Shown here in pieces: positions 16,070 to 24,521 of a stretch of DNA of 39,130 bases. Positions within the stretch are counted from its first letter, which is position 1; every line of letters begins with the position of its first letter. The notes below the pieces were generated by a model. It saw only the letters and a program-made list of their open reading frames with translations. It was not told where the DNA came from and did no database searches. The position numbers were made by a program, and so were the translations under genes. Source of the DNA: Methanoculleus sp. (GTDB lineage Archaea > Halobacteriota > Methanomicrobia > Methanomicrobiales > Methanoculleaceae); contig NZ_JAJGBK010000018.1 in assembly GCF_020696975.1 (NCBI RefSeq), positions 1 to 39,130 of the forward strand. The letters are read 5' to 3'.

Positions 16070-17098
16070 GTGGAACACGACGGGACGACAGACCGGGTAT
16101 CCGGCCCGCACCGCCTGCTCTTCGTGGCAGGGAAAGAGTTTGCCGACCACCTATCGAGCCGGCGGTTCATCCTTGTCCTTATCATCTTCCTGATCTTCTG
16201 CTCCGTCTCCCTCTTTGAGGGCGTCGAGACATACAGCGCGAAGCTTGCGGCATACTCGGGCGCTACGGCCGGCTGGGTGCCGCCGGTGAAGCCCTCCATC
16301 CTTGACGTCTTCAGCACCCTCTCCTCGCAGGTCAGGGACTACGGCCCGCTGCTCGCAATCGCGATCGGGTTCGACCTGGTCACACGGGAACGCTGGTCGG
16401 GCTCGCTCAAAACCCTCCTCTCCCGCCCGGTCTTTCGGGACGAGATCATCACCGGGAAAGCGATCGGGGGATTCGCCGCCCTGGCGCTGGCGATGAGCAT
16501 CGCGGTTCTCATCGCGCTCGCCCTGCTCCTGCTCTCTGCAATCGTCCCTTCGCCTGCCGAACTCGGTGCGATCCTGGTCTTCTGGTTCGTTTCGCTGGTG
16601 TACCTCTTCACGTTCTTCTCGGTCGCTCTCTTCGCCTCGTCGGTCGTTGCCGAGAGTGGGAGCGCTCTTGTCTGGTCTCTGGTCGCTATCTTCGTTTTCT
16701 CCTCCATCGTACCGATGGCCGGTGGCATCCTTACCAGTGCGACTGCCGGAACGCCTCCGGTTGCGGTGAATACGAGCGACCCGCACTTCACCGAAGAGGT
16801 GTGGCTGCAATACCGGGAAGAGCTGCGATCCTTCGAAGAGCACCGGAGCCGTATCGCAATGACCGTCAATCTGCTCTCGCCGCAAAGGAATTACCTGGAA
16901 CTCTCGGTGGCGATCACCTCCCCATGGGTCTCGATGTGGGTCATCCCCGATCCCTTCGCCTTGCGGACAGAGGTCCCGCTCCCCGATCTTCCCGGCCTGA
17001 TTGCTCTCGTCTGGCAGCCGATCGTCGCCATGCTTGCGTTTCCGGCGGTCTTCTTCGGAGCGGCATACGCTCGATTCATGCGGATGGATCTCCGATGA
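16070..17098 (+). CDS. ABC-2 type permease, copy 2
   Basis: 342 residues from a GTG with GAGGAGG 7 nt upstream. The organisation equals copy 1: AGKEFADHLSSRRFILVLIIF at the first helix, IGFDLVTRERWSGSLKTLL then SRPVFRDEIITGK, four helices, an outside loop (about 215-300) and a final helix ending YARFMRMDLR. Shared stretches such as RPVFRDEIITGK show duplication of the gene pair. As with copy 1 there is no neighbouring ATPase. Confidence 0.85.
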   Translation: MEHDGTTDRVSGPHRLLFVAGKEFADHLSSRRFILVLIIFLIFCSVSLFEGVETYSAKLAAYSGATAGWVPPVKPSILDVFSTLSSQVRDYGPLLAIAIGFDLVTRERWSGSLKTLLSRPVFRDEIITGKAIGGFAALALAMSIAVLIALALLLLSAIVPSPAELGAILVFWFVSLVYLFTFFSVALFASSVVAESGSALVWSLVAIFVFSSIVPMAGGILTSATAGTPPVAVNTSDPHFTEEVWLQYREELRSFEEHRSRIAMTVNLLSPQRNYLELSVAITSPWVSMWVIPDPFALRTEVPLPDLPGLIALVWQPIVAMLAFPAVFFGAAYARFMRMDLR

Positions 17099-17225
17099 CG
17101 ATAGAAGCGGTCCCAGGGTACACACGTGCAGCGGGCGGATGCGCGCACTCTGTCTATAGTTGGCATCCGGAGAGGATGCAGGAGAACCGGGCTCCGCTGC
17201 CGGCAGGCCCCCCTTTCCGATCTGA

Positions 17226-17277
17226 AGCCTTCGACTGCCCCGATGTTTCGATGATCGACACAGAAACGGTATAAAGA
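17226..17277 (+). promoter_or_regulatory. Promoter of the 17392 gene
   Basis: CAGAAACGGTATAAAG has its TATA at about 17269-17276. The preceding 43 bp align base for base with the promoter at 14968-15018. Confidence 0.65.
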
Positions 17278-17299
17278 TGGACAACGGACTCTCCATCGG

Positions 17300-17373
17300 G
17301 GATACCCCATGCAGTATCCCGCGGGGGCCGGGGCGCTCGATGCCATCGTGTTTTGGCTCCCGCGGCATGCTAA
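17300..17373 (+). promoter_or_regulatory. Conserved structured 5' leader element of the 17392 gene
   Basis: It begins about 25 nt after the TATA box. Hairpin 1 is GGATAC/GTATCC around CCCATGCA. Helix 2 pairs GCGGGGGCC (17321-17329) with GGCTCCCGC (17355-17363) and encloses GCCATCG (17342-17348). It matches the element at 12100-12175 along its whole length, with a G-U to A-U change that keeps a pair. Confidence 0.5.
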
Positions 17374-17391
17374 TCAAAGGTGTATCAGGTT

Positions 17392-17793
17392 ATGAATCGT
17401 GTAAAATCGTTGACCGTCGGTCTCGTAATCCTGGCTTTCATCGTTGGAGTCGGGGTTGGCTATCTCCTTGCAGCACAGGGCGAGCCCGCCACGGCAGGGG
17501 CTGCATGCCCGGAGAGGATCACGTCGCGCGACGCATTGACCGTGGCGCTCCATGACCCGGAGGTCGTCGGGCTGCTGGGCAACAAGAGCATCGATACGAT
17601 CGCATTTTCAAAGGGCTCCTATCCTGAGAGGAATGTGAACTACACCCAGGTTCTCTTTCGCCTCGGGGACCCGGACCCCAACGACCGCATGACCGCCCCG
17701 ATGATCGTCGTCCAGGTCAACGAGTCATGCATGGTCTACTCCGTCTACAAGACGTACCCGTCGTATATCCCTGAGACTCGCACGGAGGCATAA
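17392..17793 (+). CDS. Small membrane-anchored/exported protein of unknown function
   Basis: 133 residues from the ATG at 17392, with AAAGGTG 9 nt upstream; a GTG at 17380 would add four residues. One N-terminal membrane helix (LTVGLVILAFIVGVGVGYLLAA) is followed by an outside domain of about 105 residues with Cys in AACPER and NESCMVY. The middle has HDPEVVGLLGNKSIDTIAFSKGSY and APMIVVQVNES, suggesting alternating helix and strand. No family is recognised. It is expressed alone behind a leader related to that of 12264. Confidence 0.6.
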   Translation: MNRVKSLTVGLVILAFIVGVGVGYLLAAQGEPATAGAACPERITSRDALTVALHDPEVVGLLGNKSIDTIAFSKGSYPERNVNYTQVLFRLGDPDPNDRMTAPMIVVQVNESCMVYSVYKTYPSYIPETRTEA

Positions 17794-17891
17794 AATTCCT
17801 CCTTCGGTCGAACGAAGACCTCATCTTCGGGCGCATCCGCTTGACCGATCTGGTGCGGGTGCTGGTTATCATCCGGCCACCCTGGCTTACC

Positions 17892-17937
17892 CTGCCCCGG
17901 CGGGCCCCTGATAGGTGTGACCGGGGCAGCCCGCCGG
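17892..17937. repeat. Two overlapping perfect inverted repeats (mutually exclusive stems)
   Basis: CTGCCCCGG (17892-17900) pairs with CCGGGGCAG (17921-17929). CCGGCGGG (17897-17904) pairs with CCCGCCGG (17930-17937). The left arms overlap, so only one stem can form. It lies between 17392-17793 and the toxin gene and could end transcription from either side. Confidence 0.45.
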
Positions 17938-17958
17938 CCTCCCGCAGATACCCCTCGC

Positions 17959-18231
17959 TCAGAACCTCCGGTGAACCTTGCTCCGATGCCCGACTGCGAT
18001 GACATGGATCACCAGGAGATCACCTATGATCGAGAGAATCGCCCGATAGTCCCCGATCCGGAGCGAGTGGAACGGGGGGTTGCTCGTTCCCTTCAATCGT
18101 TTGAGATACTTTTTCGGGTTGGTCTCGCCGGCGAGCGATGCGATTTCTTCGCCTATCTTGACTGCCACGGGGCGTGGAATGCTCCTGAGATCATGACGGG
18201 CCGCTGCTGTGATGACCACACGGCAGGTCAT
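17959..18231 (-). CDS. RelE/ParE-family toxin
   Basis: 90 residues, typical size. The fold signature is visible: VVITAAARHDLRSIPRPVAVKIGEEI (N-terminal strand and helix pair), then LKRLKGTSNPPFHSLRIGDYRAI and the closing VIHVIAVGHRSKVHRRF. RelE members cut mRNA in the ribosome A site. Lys, Arg and His residues of the C-terminal strands are retained here. Its ATG overlaps the antitoxin stop by 4 nt, so translation is coupled and antitoxin is made first, as is usual for such pairs. Confidence 0.9.
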   Translation of the reverse strand: MTCRVVITAAARHDLRSIPRPVAVKIGEEIASLAGETNPKKYLKRLKGTSNPPFHSLRIGDYRAILSIIGDLLVIHVIAVGHRSKVHRRF

Positions 18232-18461
18232 TCCTCCTTCAGCTCCGCCATGACCTCCTCTAAGGTGTAGACTCTTCCAGCCCTGAGATCCTCAAGCGAT
18301 TCCTCGATTCTCTGGATCGTCTCTTCGCTGAGCGGCTCTTCGTCGATTGCCATCTCGACCAGGCGCTCGATCACCTCGTTGTACGACTCCCGGGGATGGA
18401 TTTTCAGGGCGTTGAGCCGGTCCCTGAGTTCTACGTCGATCTTGATGGTGGTGCTCGTCAT
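18228..18461 (-). CDS. Antitoxin of the RelE-type pair (ribbon-helix-helix-like)
   Basis: 77 residues. The N-terminus TSTTIKIDVELRDRLNALK has the beta-strand and helix of ribbon-helix-helix DNA-binding antitoxins (VapB/DUF7557-like). The acidic C-terminal part (IQRIEESLEDLRAGRVYTLEEVMAEL) should wrap the toxin. The first gene of the operon, it probably represses its own promoter at the 10-bp repeats abutting the start codon. Confidence 0.85.
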   Translation of the reverse strand: MTSTTIKIDVELRDRLNALKIHPRESYNEVIERLVEMAIDEEPLSEETIQRIEESLEDLRAGRVYTLEEVMAELKEE

Positions 18462-18479
18462 ACTGAGGTATACTCAGGT
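18460..18479 (-). promoter_or_regulatory. Probable antitoxin operator: two 10-bp direct repeats
   Basis: ATACTGAGGT (18460-18469) is followed at once by ATACTCAGGT (18470-18479), one mismatch. CTGAG/CTCAG also forms a small palindrome. The repeats abut the antitoxin start codon, as expected for ribbon-helix-helix autoregulation. Confidence 0.5.
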
Positions 18480-18568
18480 TTACTGGATGAAGGTTTGCAT
18501 GGATGTGTTGTGTGGTTTCCTGCGGAGGTGTTCAGGGTATCGGAGATCGTTGCCAGGGGATGGCCCCT

Positions 18569-19498
18569 TCACCGCAACTCCTCGATCTTCCACCCAAGAT
18601 AGTCCCGTATCACCGTGAACGCGAGCCCCGGCGGGATCGCCCCCTGCTCGGTGACGATCAGGTCGACGTACTCCGCGGGCGTCACGTCGAAGGCCGGGTT
18701 CCTGACCCGGACGAAGGGGAGTTTCTCCGCTGCCTCGCGGGGCAGAACCTCGGCGGGGTCGCGCTCCTCGATCTCGATCAGTTCGCCGAGGATGGTCCGG
18801 GGAGCGAACTTGTAGGTCTCGGCCGCCACGATGACGTTCGTCCGGGCCTCATGTGCGGCGTGCGCAATCTGGGCGGTCCCGATCTTGTTCACCACCGCGC
18901 CGTTCACCGCGATCGCGTCGGCACCGACGAAGACCAGGTCGACGTCGTTGATGAAGTAGCGGACGGCGGAATCGATGATGTAGTTCGTCCTGATCCCGGC
19001 GTCGTTCAAGGTCCTGATCGTGATGAGCCCCTGGCCCCGCGGCCGGACTTCCGTTGCGTAGACCTCGATCTCTTTTCCCTGCCGGTGTGCCTCAAGGATG
19101 CACGAGAGCGCCGCCTCCGAGTTGCAGTGGGTCATGAGGACGTCGCCGTCGGAGATGTGGCGTGCCCCGATCTCGGCTATCCGCTCGATGGCGTGCTCCG
19201 AGTGGTCGACGAACTCCGCAGCCCGGGCAAGAACCGCGTCCCGCCCGGCATCCACGGACTCAAACGAGTCCAGAGCCCGCATCACGTAGCGGACCGCGTT
19301 CGGGAGCGAAACGGCCGTCGGCCGGGTCGCTGTGAGGGTATCGGCCGCCCTCTGCATCTTGCCCTTAAACGTCCCCGGGTCAGCTACATCGAGGTTCCGG
19401 GCGTAATCGGCCAGCGCCTCCACCGCTGCCCGGGCGATCCTGCCGGCGCCTCGAATTTCCATATTCTTTATGCTTGCTGCCGTCTCACTCAGTAACAT
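18569..19498 (-). CDS. Ribose-1,5-bisphosphate isomerase
   Basis: 309 residues, eIF2B-alpha-like fold. The enzyme converts ribose-1,5-bisphosphate to ribulose-1,5-bisphosphate, feeding type III RuBisCO in the archaeal AMP degradation pathway. Cys125 in MTHCNSEAAL and Asp194 in VFVGADAIAVNG align, with the same 8-residue offset, to Cys133 and Asp202 of the Thermococcus enzyme (recalled). N-terminal RGAGRIARAAVEAL is also typical and separates it from methylthioribose-1-phosphate isomerase. TGAGG lies 4 nt before the ATG. No RuBisCO or AMP phosphorylase gene adjoins it. Confidence 0.9.
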   Translation of the reverse strand: MLLSETAASIKNMEIRGAGRIARAAVEALADYARNLDVADPGTFKGKMQRAADTLTATRPTAVSLPNAVRYVMRALDSFESVDAGRDAVLARAAEFVDHSEHAIERIAEIGARHISDGDVLMTHCNSEAALSCILEAHRQGKEIEVYATEVRPRGQGLITIRTLNDAGIRTNYIIDSAVRYFINDVDLVFVGADAIAVNGAVVNKIGTAQIAHAAHEARTNVIVAAETYKFAPRTILGELIEIEERDPAEVLPREAAEKLPFVRVRNPAFDVTPAEYVDLIVTEQGAIPPGLAFTVIRDYLGWKIEELR

Positions 19499-19554
19499 AG
19501 GTCCTCATTGAAGAGACGACCAGAGACTACATAGACTTATTGACGTGAGAATAC

Positions 19555-20427
19555 ATGCCGGTAGCCGTTGTTTTTGATAGTGCGGGCACACTTCTCCGGA
19601 CCTACCGTGTGGCACGCGATCTCCTCAACGACGAGATGCTGACCGAGGTCGAGACCACGACCATCACCTTCGGGGCCGAGGGAAGGGTGCTTGTCGTCCT
19701 CCACCTCCACTCCCGGGACGTCATCGAGGCGCCGCCCGACCAGCTCCTCTCGGAGTTCTTCCTCGAGCGGTCGGTCGGGTTCGGTGTGGCCTGCTCCTGG
19801 CGGGTCATCCCCGCCGAGGAGGTCGCGGATATCCTCTATACCGACAACCATGCCCGGATCAGCGACCTGCAGGCCTGCATCAGAAAGGTCTGGAGTTGCT
19901 GCAAGCGAGAGTCGATCGTCACCATGAACAGCGGCGTGATCCTGAACATGGACCTCCCCGGCATCGAGTTCACGGTGACCACGGGGGGAAGGCCGTTTAG
20001 CGGTGCGAGAGAGGCCATCAGCGAGCTGCACCGGATGGGTGTCCCCGCATACATAGCGTCCGGGGACCGTGTGGCGAAACTCGAGCGGATGGGGGACTAC
20101 CTCGGCATACCCCGGGAACGGGTCTACGGCGTCGCCACGCCCTCGATGAAGGCCCGGATCGTGGAAGACCTTAAAGAGCAGTACGATAAGGTTGTCATGG
20201 TCGGCGATGCCATCAACGATCTGAACGCCTTCCAGAAGGCGGACCTCGCACTGCTGACCGAACAGCAGTCCGACCGGAAACCCGAGATCCTGTACGCGAG
20301 CGTTGATAGGGTGATTCGCAACGTCAGTGAGGTGCCCGGTATCGTGGCCGAACTCCTTAAAGATACCACGGCGACCGGCAAAAAGTGCAACAATATAAAC
20401 CCTAATATGATCCCACGAGAAGATTAG
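19555..20427 (+). CDS. HAD-superfamily phosphatase, first gene of the MCR-activation operon
   Basis: 290 residues. HAD motif I is VVFDSAGTLL with Asp8, but the second acidic position of DxD is Ala (DSAGT), as in P-type-ATPase-like and some soluble HADs. Motif II is YIASGD near 165, motif III Lys is in KARIVEDLKE, and motif IV is VGDAINDLNA near 218. A methanogen-type domain with a CC pair (VWSCCKRES) lies between motif I and the core. The substrate is unknown. It lies 18 bp before atwA on the same strand, suggesting a role connected with MCR maturation (inference). Only a weak GTGAG ribosome site is seen. Confidence 0.8.
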   Translation: MPVAVVFDSAGTLLRTYRVARDLLNDEMLTEVETTTITFGAEGRVLVVLHLHSRDVIEAPPDQLLSEFFLERSVGFGVACSWRVIPAEEVADILYTDNHARISDLQACIRKVWSCCKRESIVTMNSGVILNMDLPGIEFTVTTGGRPFSGAREAISELHRMGVPAYIASGDRVAKLERMGDYLGIPRERVYGVATPSMKARIVEDLKEQYDKVVMVGDAINDLNAFQKADLALLTEQQSDRKPEILYASVDRVIRNVSEVPGIVAELLKDTTATGKKCNNINPNMIPRED

Positions 20428-20445
20428 TTTAGCGAGGAGCTCAAG

Positions 20446-22056
20446 ATGACCCCACTTATTACGGTGAAAGACCTCTGCATGGAGTTCGACGGGAACGTTG
20501 TACTCAAGGATATCAATTTTGAGGTGGCAGAGGGAGAGACTGTCGGCATTATCGGAAGAAGCGGGGCCGGCAAGACTGTTCTCATGCACCTTATGCGGGG
20601 TGTGGACCAACCCCCGTCACGAGGTGCGATCATCTACCATATCGCAACCTGCGAGAAGTGCGACTACATCGGCGTCCCGAGCGAGGTGGGCAAGCCGTGT
20701 CCCGGCTGCGGCGGCGAACTCAAGCCCACGGACGTCGACTTCTGGGCGGACGAGAACGCGATGCTGAAACGGCGGATCATGCGGAGGACCGCCATCATGT
20801 TCCAGCGGACGTTCGCCCTCTACGGTGACGACCGGGTGATCGAGAACGTCCTGCGGGCGCTCGACGATATCGGCTACCCGTCGGAGAAGGCGGTCAGCAG
20901 GGCTGCCGACCTCATCGACCAGGTCAGGCTCTCCCACCGGATGATGCATATCGCCCGCGACCTCTCCGGCGGCGAGAAGCAGCGGGTGGTGCTCGCCCGG
21001 CAGCTCGCGAAGAACCCGTTCATGCTCTTTGCGGATGAGCCGACCGGGACGCTCGACCCCGAGACGGCCACCCTCGTTCACCGGATGCTCATCGAGAGTG
21101 CCGAGAAGAACGATATGGCGATGGTGGTCACGTCGCACTTCTCAAACGTCATCAAGGATGTTGCAGACCGGGCCATTCTTCTTGAAAACGGGGAGATTAA
21201 GGGGATCGGTGCCCCGGAAACCATCATCAACATGTTTATGGAGGACTACAGCGACGTCGAGCAGCACGAGGTCACTGAAGTCGGTGAGAAGATCCTCGTC
21301 GGGCGGGACGTGATCAAGCGCTACCTCTCGGTCGACCGGGGCGTGGTCCGGGCCGTCAACGGTGTCTCTTTCGACGTCGGCGAGCAGGAGATCTTCGGGA
21401 TCATCGGCAAGAGCGGTGCGGGCAAGACAACCCTCTCCCGGATCATATCCGGGATCCTTGAGCCCACGAGCGGTGAGATGAACATCCGGATCGGGGAAGA
21501 CTGGATCGATATGACCAAACCCGGTATCGAGAACCGGGGCCGGGCGAAGGGCTACATCGGCCTCCTTCACCAGGAGTACGACCTCTACCCGCACCGGACG
21601 GTGCTCGACAACCTCACCGACGCCATTGGTCTTGAGTTCCCCAAGGAACTCGCGATGAGGAAGGCGATCATCACCCTCGGAATGGCCGGTTTTGCGCCCG
21701 AGAAGAGCAAAGAGATTCTGGGCCGCTACCCTGCCCAGCTCTCCGAGGGCGAGAAGCACCGGGTGGCCCTCGCCCAGGTCCTCATCCGCGAGCCCCTGCT
21801 GATCGTCCTCGACGAGCCGACCGGCACGATGGACCCCATCACGAAGATCGACGTGAAACACTCGATCCTCCACGCCCGTGAGGAGATGGACGAGACATTT
21901 ATTGTGGTCTCGCACGACATGGAGTTTGTGCGGGATATATGTGACCGGGTGGCGCTCATGCGGGGAGGCAAGATCATCAAGATGGGCCCGACGGAAGAGG
22001 TGCTTGCCCACCTCACCGAGGATGAGAAGAAAGTGATGGGGGCAGGCGCCCCCTGA
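20446..22056 (+). CDS. atwA: Methyl-coenzyme M reductase activation component A2 (double ABC ATPase)
   Basis: 536 residues. Two ABC ATPase modules have Walker A GRSGAGKT at 37-44 and GKSGAGKT near 321, signatures LSGGEKQR near 173 and LSEGEKHR near 433, and Walker [12 protein letters not shown] and [12 protein letters not shown]. Module one contains a four-Cys insertion (CEKC at 69-72, CPGC at 85-88) that should bind zinc. Component A2 supplies the ATP-driven step that activates MCR by reducing the nickel of cofactor F430. GAGGAG lies before the ATG. It leads the run of mmp genes, and mmp3 follows almost without a gap. Confidence 0.95.
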   Translation: MTPLITVKDLCMEFDGNVVLKDINFEVAEGETVGIIGRSGAGKTVLMHLMRGVDQPPSRGAIIYHIATCEKCDYIGVPSEVGKPCPGCGGELKPTDVDFWADENAMLKRRIMRRTAIMFQRTFALYGDDRVIENVLRALDDIGYPSEKAVSRAADLIDQVRLSHRMMHIARDLSGGEKQRVVLARQLAKNPFMLFADEPTGTLDPETATLVHRMLIESAEKNDMAMVVTSHFSNVIKDVADRAILLENGEIKGIGAPETIINMFMEDYSDVEQHEVTEVGEKILVGRDVIKRYLSVDRGVVRAVNGVSFDVGEQEIFGIIGKSGAGKTTLSRIISGILEPTSGEMNIRIGEDWIDMTKPGIENRGRAKGYIGLLHQEYDLYPHRTVLDNLTDAIGLEFPKELAMRKAIITLGMAGFAPEKSKEILGRYPAQLSEGEKHRVALAQVLIREPLLIVLDEPTGTMDPITKIDVKHSILHAREEMDETFIVVSHDMEFVRDICDRVALMRGGKIIKMGPTEEVLAHLTEDEKKVMGAGAP

Positions 22057-22066
22057 GGTGCGCGTG

Positions 22067-23593
22067 ATGGAGATCCACCTGGACGGGAAACCTGTAGAGG
22101 CCCCGGCGGGTTCCCGGCTCGGCGATCTCCTCCCCGACCGGGACGCCCGGGAGAGCGTCGCCATCATCCGCCCGGCACTCGAAGAGGATGCGGCGGAGTC
22201 GCAGGAGGTCCGGTTCGTCACCACGGCCGGCGATCTGGTCGTCGAGATGGCGGATCCGGCGATCACCGCCCGGCTCTTCCGCCCCGGGCTTGCCGAAACC
22301 CTCAACCTGCACTGGCAGGACCGTTATGCCGCCGCTTTCGGGCCGTTTGAGTCAAGCCTCCGGCCGGCGCGGCAGCCGGGCCGGTATGAGCGGGGCGATC
22401 TGATCCTCGGGTGCGGCGGCTACGACCCGTCGAAATCCTATCTTATTTTTGCGCGCATGCGGCATTCCGCCGACTACGGCGCCCCGGCGGACGGCGGCGT
22501 CATCGGCAGGGTCGTCACCGGGCGAGGGCTGCTCGACCGCATCGCCGACGGCGACCGGGTCATCAGGGTCGAGCGTGTGCTCAGGCGTGCCGACCGGTCG
22601 CACGCGCTCATCACCCGCGATGCGGAGTTCCCGCTCGAGGACGGGATGCAGATCATCTCCTACGTTGAGGCGGAGGTGCAGGGCTTCGAGGGCGATGCGA
22701 TCGATACCAGAACCGCCCGGAGCGTCGAGCACTTCCTTCTCTCGGTTCATAACGGCCAATTCAGGGTGGGCCGTTCGAGCAGCACCCATATCGTTGATCC
22801 GCGCCTGGTCCCGACGAAGGTCCCGGCAGACCTCCCCGGCCCGCGGCTTGAAGGGACCATCACGGTGAGGACCGCCGGGAAATCCTCGGGCGCCGTCTAT
22901 ATCTACACGCAGGGCGTATCGGCAAGCCCGATGCATACCGTCGTAGGGCGGGTCGTCCACGGGATTGAACTCGTCCGGTTTGCCGGCGAGGGTGACCTCC
23001 TTGCCATCCGGGCGAAGCCGGAGCAGTTCGATCTCGTCGGCCTTCCGCTTGCCGAGGCGGAGGCGGTCGCTGCCCGGCGTGGGATCACCCTCACCGCCGA
23101 CGCGACCGACGGCGACCGCGTGGTGGTCGGCCAGACCCCGGCAACGACACTCGAAGTGCTTGCCGCCGGCGAGGTCAGGGTCGCAACGGAGCCCTCCGCC
23201 CACGTCATCAGCATCACGCTTGATGAGGTGGCCGCGCCCAGGTCGGTCACGATCTTCCGGGAGGTGACCGGGCTCAAGCACCACGCCGTCGGGAAGATGC
23301 CGCTCGTCTTCACGTTTGAGGATGTCTTCCTCTTCAAGCCGAAGATCGCAAAAGGCGTCGGGATCATCCCGGAGAACACCCCGACAGGCGAGGTGCCGGC
23401 CTACACCCTTGCGATGACGAACGACTCCCGGCGTGGTGCCGGCATGGTCGGGATCCGCACGACGCCGAACGCCGAGTTCGGCCCGACATCCGAACCCCTC
23501 ACGGGGACGAACGTCATCGGGAGGGTGCTTGATGCCGGGAGCCTTGGTACGATGCGCGAGGGAGCAACGGTATACGTGAAAGAGGTGAAGTGA
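22067..23593 (+). CDS. mmp3: Methanogenesis marker protein 3
   Basis: 508 residues from the ATG at 22067 (GAGGTG 6 nt upstream); GTG codons at 22058 and 22064 are in frame. The family is specific to methanogens and methane-oxidising relatives. Motifs seen include GDLILGCGGYDPSKSYLIF, GGVIGRVVTGRGLLDRI, and PRLVPTKVPADLPGPRLEGTITVRT; the last third has GVGIIPENTPTGEVPAYTLAMTNDSRRGAGMVGIR. Mmp3 has been found with A2, Mmp7 and Mmp17 in the MCR activation complex of Methanococcus (recalled). It is translationally close to atwA and mmp6. Confidence 0.92.
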   Translation: MEIHLDGKPVEAPAGSRLGDLLPDRDARESVAIIRPALEEDAAESQEVRFVTTAGDLVVEMADPAITARLFRPGLAETLNLHWQDRYAAAFGPFESSLRPARQPGRYERGDLILGCGGYDPSKSYLIFARMRHSADYGAPADGGVIGRVVTGRGLLDRIADGDRVIRVERVLRRADRSHALITRDAEFPLEDGMQIISYVEAEVQGFEGDAIDTRTARSVEHFLLSVHNGQFRVGRSSSTHIVDPRLVPTKVPADLPGPRLEGTITVRTAGKSSGAVYIYTQGVSASPMHTVVGRVVHGIELVRFAGEGDLLAIRAKPEQFDLVGLPLAEAEAVAARRGITLTADATDGDRVVVGQTPATTLEVLAAGEVRVATEPSAHVISITLDEVAAPRSVTIFREVTGLKHHAVGKMPLVFTFEDVFLFKPKIAKGVGIIPENTPTGEVPAYTLAMTNDSRRGAGMVGIRTTPNAEFGPTSEPLTGTNVIGRVLDAGSLGTMREGATVYVKEVK

Positions 23594-24060
23594 TGGGCGA
23601 ATACAGACCGGACTATGTCGACACGGTGACCAAATACGTCTTTATCGAGTCCCCGTCCATGACCCCCGGCGAGCTCGCGCTCAGGGCATACGAGGCGTCC
23701 GAGGGCGTCCTGATCAAGGAAACCTGCTTTGGGCTGCAGGTCTCGGGCGAACCGGAGTCTGTTGACCGCCTGATCGAGGAGATACGAACCTTCGACCCCG
23801 TCCATATCTTCGTCAAGGACCGGGGGTTCCCTCCCGGGGACCCGAGACGGTGCCGGGCGAATCTCGGCGGAGCGAGGCCGGGCTATCTCGGCCACGAGCG
23901 GGAGTTCCGTGTCCTCCGCTACATCACCCGCGGCCTTGAGGAACTCGACCGCCGGGAGGAAGGAGCGGAGGTGCCGGAGCCGGCGCCGCCTGCACGCGAA
24001 GCAAGACAAAAACTCGATATTAAGCGACTGCAAGAACTGATTGATACAGAGGAGTCCTGA
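23593..24060 (+). CDS. mmp6: Methanogenesis marker protein 6
   Basis: 155 residues from the ATG at 23593, overlapping the mmp3 stop by one base, with GAGGTG 5 nt upstream. The core (1-125) has TKYVFIESPSMTPGELALRAYE, VLIKETCFGLQVSGE and a GDPRRCRANLGGARPGYLGHE stretch with one Cys. The last 30 residues are a charged tail (VPEPAPPAREARQKLDIKRLQEL), perhaps a docking helix. The family is restricted to methanogens and relatives; its exact role is not established. Context places it in MCR biogenesis. Confidence 0.9.
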   Translation: MGEYRPDYVDTVTKYVFIESPSMTPGELALRAYEASEGVLIKETCFGLQVSGEPESVDRLIEEIRTFDPVHIFVKDRGFPPGDPRRCRANLGGARPGYLGHEREFRVLRYITRGLEELDRREEGAEVPEPAPPAREARQKLDIKRLQELIDTEES

Positions 24061-24065
24061 ATACA

Positions 24066-24521
24066 ATGGCAAAGGTGTTTATCTACCCTGCAACGAGCCT
24101 CATCCTCTCCGACCTGGTGGCCCGGTTCGGGCATAAGCCGCTCGGTGCAGCCCTCGGTATCCGGGAACGGATACAGACCGCCGGGGTCGACTCCCCGCCC
24201 CTCCAGATCACGCCCGAGGAGCCCAAGCGCGGCCTGAAGTACGCGGCCGTCGAGGTGCCGTCCGGCGTCCGGGGGCGGATGGCGATCTACGGCCCGCTCA
24301 TCGAGGAGTCCGAGGCCGCGATCATCGTCACCGACGCCGACCTTGCGTTCGGGTGTATGGGCTGCGCCCGCACCGACGAACTGATCCTCTTCTCCCTGCG
24401 TCAGAAGGGCATGCCGATCCTGGAGTTGAAGTACCCGACAAACGAGGAGGAGGGGATACAGTTCGTCGCCGCCGTCAGGAAGTTCCTCGACAGTCTCCCG
24501 AAGGAGGAGGGTGAGGCATGA
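24066..24521 (+). CDS. mmp5: Methanogenesis marker protein 5
   Basis: 151 residues. The N-terminus [20 protein letters not shown] is family-typical. [21 protein letters not shown] and a [19 protein letters not shown] segment with a C-x2-C pair follow, and the pair could bind metal. The gap to mmp6 is 5 bp, and the stop overlaps the mmp15 start by 4 nt (ATGA). The function is not known beyond its genomic link with MCR activation. Confidence 0.9.
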   Translation: MAKVFIYPATSLILSDLVARFGHKPLGAALGIRERIQTAGVDSPPLQITPEEPKRGLKYAAVEVPSGVRGRMAIYGPLIEESEAAIIVTDADLAFGCMGCARTDELILFSLRQKGMPILELKYPTNEEEGIQFVAAVRKFLDSLPKEEGEA

